Assembly (NCBI GenBank): GCA_033063855.1
Contig: CP093831.1
Location: forward strand, 20,460,001 to 20,524,000
DNA: 64,000 nt
Reading direction: 5' to 3'
From: Smittia aterrima
Taxonomy: Eukaryota; Arthropoda; Insecta; Diptera; Chironomidae
The notes under the pieces are model-generated. The model saw nothing but the letters and a program-made list of their open reading frames with translations, ran no database searches and was not told the DNA's origin. Position 1 is the stretch's first letter. Each line of letters begins with the position of its first letter. Of this stretch, positions 21,345 through 32,400 are shown piece after piece. Made by a program: the position numbers and the translations under genes.

Positions 21345-21995
21345 TTATGATGCAAAAACTAAACGACACTTTCCATCCTTATCAGGTACTCTCGGAGATT
21401 TGCAAATAACCGGGGCGTTCAAAATGAATCGATCGTCTAGCTTAGATGCTTTCGTTGTCTCATCATTTCCGGAATCATCTGAAGGTTCGTCTTGTCCAAG
21501 GTCAAGAACGATCGGTCTAACAGTTGAAGACAAAATTACTGCTTCTTGTGTTGTCATCATCGGCTCTTCAGGCGAAGGCTCGGGATCCGAGGGCACTGAA
21601 GGATTTTCAGTGATTTCATTATCTTCAGCAGCATTTGAAGAATCTTCTACCGGTTTCTGAGATGATGCAGATTCAGTTACAGATGAAGTAGATTCAGTTA
21701 CAGTTGAAGAAGCTTCAGTTACAGTTGAAGAAGCTTCACTGTGAATAGTTGAAGTTGATGTTATTGTTGTTGTTTCACTTGCAGTGGTAGTTGAAGTTTT
21801 GTTCTTCAAAATCATTTCCTTTAATCGTTTGTAGTTCTCCATATCAGTTTTAATTTTTTCAACGATCGTGTCGGACTCATCAGATTCGTTATTGAATCTT
21901 ATATTAACATCCTCTGTACGATTAACATTTGCTGCGATTCCCCCATGAATCACAGCCAAGATCGTCATGAGAAACAGTAAAAATATTTTCGTCAT
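21345..21995 (-). CDS. Secreted Ser/Thr-rich protein with C-terminal Cys pair (P15)
   Basis: A 216-residue single-exon protein. I chose ATG 21995 (MTKIFLLFLMTILAVIHGGI, signal peptide); an in-frame ATG at 22019 adds eight polar residues. A predicted helical stretch (IVEKIKTDMENYKRLKEMIL) is followed by a Ser/Thr linker with three imperfect SSTVTEA-type repeats, then an acidic Pro-rich segment and the tail FILNAPVICKSPRVPDKDGK plus CRLVFAS. The unit is C-x11-C-R-hydrophobic, with the N-A-P lead-in shared with P2. A TTTCAGTTGTGG initiator-like sequence lies about 40 bp upstream. A long mucin-like version of the same tail unit; function unknown. Confidence 0.85.
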   Translation of the reverse strand: MTKIFLLFLMTILAVIHGGIAANVNRTEDVNIRFNNESDESDTIVEKIKTDMENYKRLKEMILKNKTSTTTASETTTITSTSTIHSEASSTVTEASSTVTESTSSVTESASSQKPVEDSSNAAEDNEITENPSVPSDPEPSPEEPMMTTQEAVILSSTVRPIVLDLGQDEPSDDSGNDETTKASKLDDRFILNAPVICKSPRVPDKDGKCRLVFAS

Positions 21996-22513
21996 TTTTT
22001 GACCGGAGAGTCGCGACACTTAAAACATTCCACAACTGAAACTAAACACAAACTAAAACCGAAACGAGGAAATTTTGTTGTGTGTTGAAAGTCGCGGAAA
22101 CACACAAAAGCAAATCGAAGATGTTGCTCAAGTTTCTCTCAACCTGTTTGCTTGCGGCACACGCCGCCTCGACCTTAACTTCATGATTTTACACAGTAGA
22201 TTGACCGCTAAGTTGATCTGCAAAATTGTTTCAAGTGTCTTGGAAATGTTTGTCCTTGAAAGACTCAAGAGTGGACAAAAATTGAATTAGATACTTAGAA
22301 ATGATTTTTTCTCGTCGTTTAATTTGTAAAAATTAATTTTTGAAAATATATACCCGGGCAAAGCTTGGAAAAATCAATCGTCGTTTAATTAGAATAGTTG
22401 AAAAAAGAAGAGAAAAGTTTGTAAATTTCTTAAAAAAATATTTAATTTTTAATTTAAAAATATACAATCCATCACGACATCAGCAAAATTCTTAACTATA
22501 TGTTGCATAAAGA

Positions 22514-22924
22514 TTAGACTAAAAGACTTGCTTTCGGAACGGATTCAGTTCCATTCGACATTCTAACGTCAATGACTCCTTCACCATCTTTGTACTCAGA
22601 CGCTTTCCTTCCCGTAATCGCATCTTTAACGTAGTCGTAGCCATTTACAATTGCCACGTTGTAGCCGTCACGAAGAACATTGCCAGTCTTCACAGCAGCC
22701 TTGCTGAAAGCATCTAAAGCTTTATTCGTGCCATCCTTCAGCGAGATTCCCACAGTCGATCCAACATTCTTAATTTTATCGACACTCGATGATAATCCAC
22801 ACTTGATGTCTTCGTATAAATCACTTGAATCGCCCTTTTCACGGTTGGCACATGCTGCGCTCACAGTCGATGAAGTTGCGACAATCACGACAAGTGCCAG
22901 CAAAACTTGTTTGTTCAGATTCAT
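22514..22924 (-). CDS. Secreted amphipathic protein without Cys-pair tail (P16)
   Basis: A 136-residue single-exon protein. I chose ATG 22924 (MNLNKQVLLALVVIVATSST, signal peptide). Two cysteines lie early in the mature part (ACANREKG...IKCG). The rest is an amphipathic, Lys/Gly/Ala-rich region (DKIKNVGSTVGISLKDGTNK) with G-Y repeats (RDGYNVAIVNGYDYVKD), ending in IDVRMSNGTESVPKASLLV. The helical part and the IDVR motif resemble P7, but the Cys-pair exon is absent. TTCAGTTGTTG about 70 bp upstream is a likely initiator. Amphipathic helices suggest lipid or membrane interaction, but no named family was recognised. Confidence 0.8.
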   Translation of the reverse strand: MNLNKQVLLALVVIVATSSTVSAACANREKGDSSDLYEDIKCGLSSSVDKIKNVGSTVGISLKDGTNKALDAFSKAAVKTGNVLRDGYNVAIVNGYDYVKDAITGRKASEYKDGEGVIDVRMSNGTESVPKASLLV

Positions 22925-23274
22925 GATTTTCTTTTCTTTCACTCACTCACTCGACACGAAGCGAACTTTTCTGATTGAAGTGCGAACAACAACTGAACAT
23001 TATTCCTTCAGTGCCTTGCTCATTTAGCTTCGAAATTAACCTTCTTAACGATGTAAGCGAGACAGAAACTTGAGTGGTAATTGTTATTGTTAATCGTGAG
23101 ACTAATTAGAGGAAAAGAAATTTGATTTGACGCCGATATGTTGAGTAAGCGGATTTAAAAGCTTCTAAGAATTCAATTAAAAAATTCTCGAGGCTTAGAT
23201 GCATCTTGAGCCTTAAGATTTATTTCTATTTATTTTTCAGCCTCATCAATTATTTAATTTAAGACACAGTTTGC

Positions 23275-23526
23275 TTATTGATATTGTTTATAAATTATCC
23301 TGCAAGTTCCTTCTACGTCACTCATTCCGGACGGACATTTCATTCTGATTGAATCGAATATCCCAGCTTGACGGATCACTCTGCTGTGTAGCTCACGTTT
23401 GTCGTTTTCACTCCTTAAGCTCCCAGCTGTTGACTGATGCTTGTTCAAGAACGATTTTCCATTAACAACTTGGAGAATTGTGCACAACAATATCATAAAT
23501 AAATTAATTTTTATGATAAAATTCAT
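23275..23526 (-). CDS. Secreted propeptide with C-terminal Cys pair (P17)
   Basis: An 83-residue single-exon protein and the proximal member of the run. It has a signal peptide (IIKINLFMILLCTILQVVNG) and a propeptide-like part with an R-x-x-R site (HSRVIRQAGIF) that could release a mature peptide starting at Gln. The end is DSIRMKCPSGMSDVEGTCRI plus IYKQYQ. The unit is C-x10-C-R-hydrophobic. If cleaved at RVIR, the mature peptide would be about 31 residues with one disulfide. Function is unknown. Beyond it no further member appears up to 28 kb. Confidence 0.8.
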   Translation of the reverse strand: MNFIIKINLFMILLCTILQVVNGKSFLNKHQSTAGSLRSENDKRELHSRVIRQAGIFDSIRMKCPSGMSDVEGTCRIIYKQYQ

Positions 23527-26500
23527 TCCCGTTTGTCTACAGGAAAACTTTGTCCGCTTCGTGAGTGAATAGAGAAGAGTTTGATGTTGATTTCTTCGAG
23601 TGGAAGTTGCGAGTTGTTGAAGAAAACTTTTCCGAGTCGTAGGAAAAATATAAATGGAAAATTATTGAAGAGTGTTTCACTTTTATACTTCAAGATTTGT
23701 TTTTCGTGGAGAAAAGGGAGAAAGAACGACAGAGAGGGGATGACAGAAGTTTCTTTGAGAATTATGTTGAGAAAGACAGACGTGGCTGCCCGAGTTATTT
23801 TTAGTTTCTTTGGGATTTTCCTCAAGCTTTCTCATGACTCAATTAAGCTTAATTGTTTGCGATTTTATTTCTTTAATTATTGCGTGAAACGTCAATAAGT
23901 CGTCGCCAGACAAAATTGTAAATAAAGTCTCGTGCACAGCGAAACTATTCCAACAATTTCCCGCTCTATCGTTCAATCAATTATTCATCAAGTTCGTGGC
24001 TACGCACATCAATTTATTATGATAATTCTAATGAAGCTAATTGGAAGCAACAGTAAACACGCATTTGTACTAAACAACGATGAGAGTGCATCACGCTAAT
24101 AGTTCACGAGTACTCAAGTTTAATTCGTAAACCTTTTGTTTAATTGAAATGAATCTTCGTGCCGATGAGCACAATTTGAATGAAGCATTCGTCGTGGGAG
24201 TTTTAGATATTGAGGTTGATTTAGCTACTGCATTTAAGGCCGAACTTAAGAGTGATGAACAATGAAGTCAAGTAGAGGAATCTTTAATTTCACTGAATTC
24301 ATCAGGGCGATGCCGCCAGCACTTCTGAGTTTTCCTTTGATTTTCAGTCTAGTAAGTAATCCTTACCAGAAACAGATTAAACTATTTCTCATTGTTAGTC
24401 TTTCTATAGCAATTTAAGGAAACTCCTCTTTTCTATCTGAGCGTTTTAATCCCAAGAGCTCTTCTCAATCACCTTTAAGTTTTCCTTTCCTTCCTTACAT
24501 CCGAATGCAATTTCTCAGAGAAACTGATACGAGGTTGTGAGAAACGAACGTCTGCAGCATAGCGAACGAGGAAATTTATGCCAATCTGATTTATAATCAA
24601 TAATAAATCAAAGACGTGATGTATTTAAAAATGAGTTAATACCAAGAACGGTGAGAAGCTTGGAGTGTTAATTTGGTAACTCATTGAATTATGGATTCCA
24701 ATTAGTTTAAGCAGCACGAGTTGAAGAAAAAGTGTTCGCAAAGTTGACAGTGGAATGGAATTTAATAAATTCTTGAATGAAATCAAACTCTCAAACACCT
24801 GAAGCTTTCAGTTCGCTCTTCAAATTAAAATTCTACAAAAAACAGGAATAAATTTAAAGAACTTTCCATTAGGCAAGTTTCATTTCAAGCATCGCCCGAG
24901 TTAATAAACTTTCATTGCTAGAGTGAAACTAGTTAAAACTTTTTTCCTTTTAAGCGAAACTAGGAAAAAAATGTTCAACCCGAAGAATGTGAATGTGTAA
25001 CTTAGTGAAACATAATCTAAGAATAAATACAGCAGCAGGAGTTTTTTTTTGCTCGAGCGCAGGGAAAGCACTCGGTGGAAAAAATTAAATTCCACAGAGA
25101 TTAATAAAAAATTAGTATCACGTCTTCTCCAGGACGAAGCAGAAAAAAATCGAACGCTCACAAGAACAAAAAACATGAAAAAGTTTTCGAGAAGGTGCAC
25201 GGCGTTGGAGGTCGGAGGGTTGTGTAATATTATTTACACATAGCAACAAAATTGGATAAACTTCTAGGCAATAAACTTTTATACATTTTTATTCAAAGAA
25301 GAATATGCTTCGTGATCCTTAACTAACTTCATCCTCCTCCATCTCTCGCTCCATTTCGCACGGTGAATGACCAAAAGACCTCCACAGATAAAAAGAAGGG
25401 AAAAGGCAACAAAATGAAATTACCATGTATCAGTTGTCGAGGACGATGAAGTCGCTTGATATCATTTGCATTCATCGAAAGCACTTTGATGGAAGAAAAG
25501 TTTATCTAACATTTCATCGTAAGGTCTGTGAACGAGACCTATCGAATTGGAAGAGAAACTTTTCGTCTTAAGAAGGAAGAAACTTTCTCGCACATTTTCC
25601 GAGTGTTTAGGTTCAATTTTTCATAATTATCACTTCTCCTTCCTTTCGATTCGGGTTCATCTTCGCATGACGACACTCAATAAATTTTCGCACTTTGGGA
25701 AACATTAATTGAAGCTTAAGATCGTAAGAGTTGAAAGACCAATGTCAAAATTTATGAGCCCGTCGAGACGAAAATCTTCCTCCAAAGACTTATTATCCTG
25801 AGATTGTTACGTGCCATAAACATGAACTTTATCCTCGAACTCTCTCACTGCACAATATTTACAGACTGAGATATTAATTGCTCTCATGGAATGTGCTGCC
25901 GTTCGTTTTGTTTCGGTCTTGGCAGAATTATTTGCTGAACATTTAATTAATTTGTTTGCTGACCAGACTGTTGAAATTATAAACAACAACTTGCCTGTGC
26001 CTTGCTGCCCTTTCAATGAACGAATGCGTGCTAGAAATGAAATAAATATCTGCTTACTCGTTAATTTAGCAGATCAAATGAAAAGAAAGTTTTTCATAAA
26101 AAAAAAGTTTAGATCGAGGCGAGACGAAGGCGAGCACGTCTCAGAGGCGCATATGCTTATCGCTTTCACAAGACTCATAACATTATAACTTTCCGTTTTG
26201 TTCTTCTTTCTTTCCTAATTTCATTGAAGTTAGCTCGGATATTCCTCGCACATGAAGAAATTGTTTCGAAGAAGATGAAAGGATCAATTTGTGCTTCTAG
26301 TAGCCTCATCCTCTTCAACCAATTTCCTAATTATGCTCCTCGCAATCAAAGCAATTCAAAAAGTTTCTCATCATGAATCATCGGAAGAACCTTAAGACGA
26401 TTGCCTATCGATCCATTAATTGAGAACTTATTAGCCTTCCGACTCTCTCCAAATGAAAGTGCGTTTGCCATCAACTTAATCTTCTAAGAGGAAATCAGAG

Positions 26501-27084
26501 ACAGTCGATTAGTTGCCTTTTAACATCAATTTGGATGAACGAGATTTATTGTTATCGAAGGAAAAGCCAAATGTTAGGATATGAAGCATAAATTCCTTTA
26601 AAATCCTTTAAGATCAATTATTTTCATTGATTTTCTTCCAATTATCTGATTCCAAATGTCTTGCTAATTTAGCTTGCTGTTTCATCCAATTACGAGTCGC
26701 CCACGTCGATTACAAAATGAAGAAGATTTTAATTGTTGGATGGAATATGTTCGTTTACTACACTTGCGTCTCCTTCTGGTTTTGAAGTAAACAAGAAGCT
26801 CAAGGAGGAAAAAGTCAACTTTCCAAACTCAATTTGTGCTGATGAAACTAATGACTTGAGCCACATGTGAAAGTTTATAATGTCAACGACATAAAAACAC
26901 ATTGAGAAGAAGAAAATCTTCGGAGAAAAATTGTAGCAATTTAGAGGGATGAGCGAGTCGCTTATAGTTTGACGACGTGCGGAGACGACAAATAAATCAG
27001 TGTCCCAGGACTTTTTAATCAAATAACTGAGCAAGAGTTGTGAAAGGAGCAAACAAAATCATAAATAAGATTCATTTCTTATGT
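23527..27084. other. Gene-poor intergenic stretch
   Basis: AT-rich sequence with chance ORFs only (for example 23581-23898 and 25886-26188, which lack signal peptides, domains or splice context). I see no RNA gene or mobile element. Confidence 0.6.
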
Positions 27085-27225
27085 TTATGGTTCAAAGTTT
27101 TTCTTTCGTTTCACTTGAAGGATGCACGGAGACGGAGCGGAAAGTGTAACAGGGGTAAGGCATCGTTTGACTCTTTCACGTTTTCTAGCTTCATCAAGAG
27201 CTTCTGGTGATTCGATCTGACTGTC
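27085..27225 (-). CDS. Possible terminal exon: Cys pair flanked by basic cleavage sites
   Basis: On the reverse strand an acceptor-like aattgtag at 27226 is followed by an open 46-codon frame to a TAA. It reads DSQIESPEALDEARKRERVK, then R-CLTPVTLSAPSPCILQ, then VKRKKNFEP. A 16-residue segment with two cysteines (C-x11-C) is bounded by KR upstream and KR-KK downstream, the layout of a processed peptide. No signal-peptide exon or clear upstream exon was found between 27.3 and 28 kb, and a second frame is also open for most of the interval. It could instead be the C-terminus of an intracellular protein. Weak but not obviously random. Confidence 0.3.
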   Translation of the reverse strand, partial: DSQIESPEALDEARKRERVKRCLTPVTLSAPSPCILQVKRKKNFEP

Positions 27226-28657
27226 CTACAATTAGTTATTTCAAAAACTCAAGTGATAACATTTTAAATAAACTAATTATTTTTAAATAAACTCCAAGCC
27301 TAAGAACCTTACCAACCAACTTTCCCCTTTAAGTTCTTTCTTTCTCTCAATCTCAAACCAATTTCATTTCTCACACGTAAAGTTGTAAATCTCGGCGAAA
27401 ACAAATTTCTCACTTCCTGTGCTTGTTTTTCCTTAAACTTGAATTCCAAAGTCAGATTAAGAATTAAAGCGGATGAGATGAGATGGAAAATTGCAATTCA
27501 TGTTTTGATAAGCGCAATTCTGTAGCGAGGAAACTTGAATTATCATTCAGGTAGAAACATTCATAAATTTATTATCACATTTTTTTATTAGATTGTGTTT
27601 AATGTGTGCTCATAAATCTCATTCCTCTGCTTCCCTCCGTCTGCTGTTACAATTTTCTTCTGAATTCGTCTCGTCGTGTGTGCAGTGCAAATAAATCGCG
27701 CGACGATGAAATGATGCAGACTTCTGTTGTGTCAAATGTCAAGAGAGCGAATCTTTGCATTTGAAAAGATAGAAATATTGCATCTGCTTCGCGATGTTGC
27801 TGATTTATTAACTTTATTACGTAAAGGTGATGTTGTTCATCGTCGTCAAATTGTCTTGTAGACTCTTTTGTATTCATTTGATTAAAAATACTTTGAAGTA
27901 AAATATTTTGTCTATAATATTTTTGTGCTAACATCTTAAAAGTCTGAATTAGTCAAATGAAAATTTAGATTGAAGTCTTTCTCTCTGAAATATCCGTTTT
28001 CCGTTAAATTTGAAAAAAAAACTCAAATCGCATAGATAAGATGGCGCTGGCGGAAATTTTCAAAGTTTAATTTTCAGATAAAATTTTCTAATTTGGCTGA
28101 GCAAAAGTATCCTCGTTAAACCAGGAACAAAAAAAACAAAGCTTTAAAAAAAAAACAAATGTTCCATTGCGATTTATTTTCCTAGTGGGATTCGAACCCA
28201 ATCCTAATAAATCACTGTAAATATTTTTTTCATCTTCTCGTCTAACGAGTCAAATTTCTCTGCAATCGAATAATAGCAGAAACAGAATATATTCAAGGAT
28301 CGTGTTCTCAGTTAAAATGAAACGCAGCTACGTATTTTAAATGTGCTTGTTTATTAATTTGCTGTGCGTTTATCTTACATAAAATTGTGACCTCGCATGA
28401 ATCGCGAACACGAGAATTAATTCCAATCGAAAATGAGAAACTTGAACTGCAACTTGATGATAAAGTTAAACCCGTTGTTGAGCAAATAATCGTTTTAAAT
28501 CAATCAAATAAATTATTGTAAGCTAAGCTAGTATCACAGATCTTTGATATGAAATTTCCCCTTAAACTGATAAATAATGTCAGATCTGTCTTCTGACAGA
28601 ATTAATGAAACGTTGGTCGAATGGCTTGGAACATTTTTTACAAAAAACTCAATTAAC
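27226..28657. other. Intergenic, with an isolated tRNA-like B-box
   Basis: AT-rich with no supported gene. The one notable item is the reverse-strand sequence GGATTGGGTTCGAATCCCAC at 28184-28203. It is a perfect T-arm/B-box pattern (GGTTCGAATCC) with a closing stem, but without a recognisable cloverleaf upstream. Confidence 0.5.
28185..28203 (-). other. Isolated tRNA T-arm / pol III B-box-like sequence
   Basis: TGGG-TTCGAAT-CCCA forms the T stem-loop of a tRNA on the reverse strand. The 70 bases upstream do not give a plausible D-arm, anticodon loop or matching acceptor stem. It may be a decayed tRNA or SINE remnant. Confidence 0.35.
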
Positions 28658-29413
28658 TCAAACCGAGTTCGTAACGTTCAGATTAATTTTCTTCGGATGA
28701 ATTCCTCCGCTCGGCTTGACTTGGTCCTTGAGTTGTTGCTTGTACTCAGCGATCGTGTATTGTGATTGCTAAAAATAATAAAAAATTAAAATTGTCTTCA
28801 GATTTTCTTAAGAAATTCTTACATTTTTTGCATCAGCAAGTTCAATTCTCATTAGTTTCTGGAGTCCTCGGAAGTTCCTGTTAATGATTTTCCCGAATTC
28901 AGCTCTGGAGATTCGATATTTCTCGGTGGTCGTTTCACCGGGCTCGGAGGTGGATGCTTTTACCGGCGGCTGAAAACAATAAAATCTTAATTACGTTCGC
29001 TTAATTGGATTCAATTCGACTTACGCCTTTTGTGGCAGTGTCTGAGAACTGATCATTCAAAATGTCCCTGAGCTGGCCGAAGGTGCTAGTCGTCTCATTG
29101 TATTGCTAAGAAAAATCTCGTTTTCAATCGCGTCTCTAGCTAGAAAGGTCATTCATACCTGAAACAACAAACCGCCCATGTACGCGAGTTTACCGAAGAA
29201 ACCGAGCGGCTTCAAGGCTGCTCGCGTTGCTCTGGAATGCTGCTCTGTACGAACAATCTATGAGAAACAAGAAATGAATTCGGTGCGAGAGATTTAAGTT
29301 GGTAAGGCAAGTCTCACGTTCCGGGTCTTCCTTATCGTCTCGACATCGCCGCTAAGCTCTGACATAACGACCGTCACCAGCAGAAGAAATACAAATATCC
29401 ATTTACTCAGCAT
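28658..29413 (-). CDS. Secreted protein of unknown family, five exons, all phase-0 introns (S1)
   Basis: Exons 29413-29318, 29257-29159, 29105-29025, 28969-28823 and 28768-28658 all begin and end on codon boundaries with gt-ag introns, giving 177 residues. It has a signal peptide (SKWIFVFLLLVTVVMSELSG). Mature pieces by exon include HSRATRAALKPLGFFGKLAY, QYNETTSTFGQLRDILNDQF, a Thr-rich then amphipathic exon (NRNFRGLQKLMRIELADAKN), and a last exon starting QSQYTIAEYKQQLKDQVKPS. No cysteines occur in the mature protein and no domain was recognised. The exon-modular phase-0 design is shared with the genes at 35.7-36.7 and 37.4-39.4 kb. Its upstream region (29.6-30.1 kb) is rich in CGATCG-like motifs. 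Confidence 0.75.
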
Positions 29414-32400
29414 GGCTCTTTGTTTATATCCGTGTCCACTTTTTGTTTTAGGAAGATTATTACTAAGTTGAGGGACTCCCACGCGAATGCACAAGCAAAT
29501 TTGAATGACGTAGGAGGAAGTTTAAGCTTTAAGCTTCCAAAGGTAAATTTCCTAACATGCACGACAATTGAAGCGTCAGTTAAACAGTCGATCGCTCTGT
29601 AATGTGTAATTGAATCACTTAAGTCTCTTGTTAGCAATCAATCATTGAACGGCTTGACTGAACTGCTACGAAGCAGATCAAAAGGCGGTGAGTAGATTGC
29701 GCGATTTGAATAGCGCAATAAAAGCACCGAAAATGATTTAATTAATCGCCGATCATCAAATGCCAACAGCGTTGCTGCAATTCCGTCTGCAAACGTGCGC
29801 GACGGGCAGCTCATACTTCGGTAATTGACTCATGACCCAGTAAAGCGGAGCAAAGCGAATACTTAGCACACTTAGCATGGACAACAAACTCGTTCCCAAG
29901 CGACACTCGAACGAAAGTGAAATGATAACCGACTTCGGTCGTTGCTTTCGCTCCTCTTTCGTGAATTCCACGCTCATTTTCGGCTTCATTCACATCACGG
30001 TCAAGTGAGATTGCGCAACTTCGGTCGATCGCCGATTATTCGATCGAAAAAATAATCTTGAATGATATTTAAATTGCTTTTCAAGTTAGTTTAGAGAGAA
30101 AAAGTGATCAGTCGTGATCGATTAGAGTTCGTTAATGATAGATTGACGTCGTCAGACTTTGGTGATTTATTATGATTCCTATAGGTCGATCGTTCGATTG
30201 CATGTTATTAGAGCAACGATTAGATGAAAGTTCGGTTACGAGATTGATGATCGAGATTAGGAGTCGCAACTTAGTTTGACGAAAAATTAATTTAGTTGAT
30301 GAGATTTTGTCTTTACTTTTAATCAGAGATTGATTGGATTGATTTCATAAATGATCTCGTATTATTTCGTATTGCTCATAATGTAAACTCATTGAAAAAT
30401 TAACGCGAAAGATGAAAGAAGTCATTGACCATTTTTTTAAAGGCTTGTTCGCAAATTACGTAATGCGTGATTATCCAAGCTCCTTTTTTTGACACTACGC
30501 AATTGACGAATAATCCACAAAACTTCAGGCTATTCACCTGTGCCATCGGCTTCTTAAATGTCTTCAAAAGACTTAATTTAGCAAATTAATTTAATTGACA
30601 GGAACCTCGACCAAATTTCTCGTGACATTTGAGAAGCAAAAACTTTATGATGCCCTCAAACCTGAACTGAAAGTCTTTGCAAAAACGCAATCGCAAATGT
30701 TTTTTGTTATCCGTAGGTTTCTTTAAATTGATATCACGTGAATCAAAGCTATTCATCGAATGATTTCAAAGTTTATCCGTTCTCAATGAAACTTCATTTG
30801 ACATTAGTCTGTCAGACTAAAAAAGAGAAACTAATGAAGTTGTTAAATGTAAAGAAAGTCGACCTTCTTCAATCGAACAGCGTCCTTGTCGATTAATCAG
30901 GCTAAGTTGAATAGCATCTTGGAGATCATCTGACTCATCCATAGACAATAAACCTCTCGAGTTGATGAAACAATAATTTTAACACCGGCAGATGAAACAT
31001 CGACGCGAGCCAACAAAACAAACAATGAAAGTTCATACAAAGGTCTTGGAAAATTAAAAGAGTTCCCATTGATAATTACGACGATTGTAAAGCAACGAAA
31101 TGTCTTCATGCTGCGAGACAAGTGCAGTTTTCTTCAAAACCTTTTCATCACGCAAAACTCGCGAAAAGTCGAACGACGAACAAAGTCTTGTCGAATGGGC
31201 GGAAACTATCAGAGGCACCGAGACCTTGCGCAGCAAATTAATTTCACTTTAACATGAGAAGACAAAACGCGAACTAGCCGGCAATGCTCTGAAGGTCGTC
31301 GCATCGATGATTTCGACGGAAAAAGTTTGATGATCGCCATAACAGTTATGAAAGAAAATCTCGTGAGCTTCTTCATGAATTATTCACTCTCCTGTGTTCA
31401 TGCGTTGGTTGAGGAAAAGCAAAACTCATTTAAGCTCTTCAAGCAAATATTGAATCGAGTATCTTAAACAGTCGCACATATTTCACAAGAAGCGGATGAC
31501 AGAGTAAGGTGCAGCTTGTCTTTGATCAATAGCGAGAAACAAGATCGACAAGGCCACTGAGGCAAACCCGAAAGACTTCAACGATGCGATAAGCTACGAA
31601 CCATTCATTGATTGACATTATCAATCACATGAACTGACATAGATATGAATCACGTGAGGTCAGTTTGACCACAAATTAGCTTCAGTGACTTCCCTGGTGT
31701 TCTGCGTGTTGACCAATCAGTTGCATCACTAAACATCGCGACAATGCAGTCAAAAAGGTCATAACAGCGTCGTCAATTGCCCGACGTGAGCTTATGGACT
31801 TTTTAATCGCTGTTTGCTTTAACAAAGTGCTCATTGGTCAGTGACTTGCTGCTTCGAGAGTTGTGACATTTAATGCTCGATCTTATCAACCATCACGGCT
31901 GGAAACAATTTGGCGTAAATTGAATGCTTTTAAACTTTAAGACAGGTTAGCCTCGTCAGGCTTAAGTAAGTCAAACTTTCACTGGGTCATAAATAGTTTG
32001 AAGAGTCTGCTAAAGCCCTTTCGCTTTCGGCCGTGGACTTGCAAAGTCGTTGAACGTAAGCGAATTCCCCATTTGTCACCGGAGTTATGAAATTACTTTT
32101 GTTGCCACGAGTTTTACTAACTAAGTTTGCGGTTACATTTTGCAATGAAAACTTTTAGTTTTTTTCTACGTAGATAACCGTGACTTGTTTGTTGAGTGCG
32201 TAACGTTTTGATTTTATTTTCTTGCAAATGTTTCAAGAATTCAAGGAAATTTCAAGAATGAAAATTGAGAAATTTCAAATTTGAAACTCAATAGTTTAAA
32301 TGAAATTACTAAACGTCTTGCTAAACGGAACTTCCAAATACGCCTAAAACAACTTTGCAATTTTCGCAATAACCGGAAAATTTATTTTCCATGTAAACTT

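Noticed and set aside
21310..21660. Plus-strand Ser-rich frame
   Set aside because: Antisense shadow of the Ser/Thr-rich P15 gene.
23523..23898. Paired open frames upstream of P17
   Set aside because: Low-complexity K/F-rich translations on both strands, no motif; consistent with AT-rich noise.
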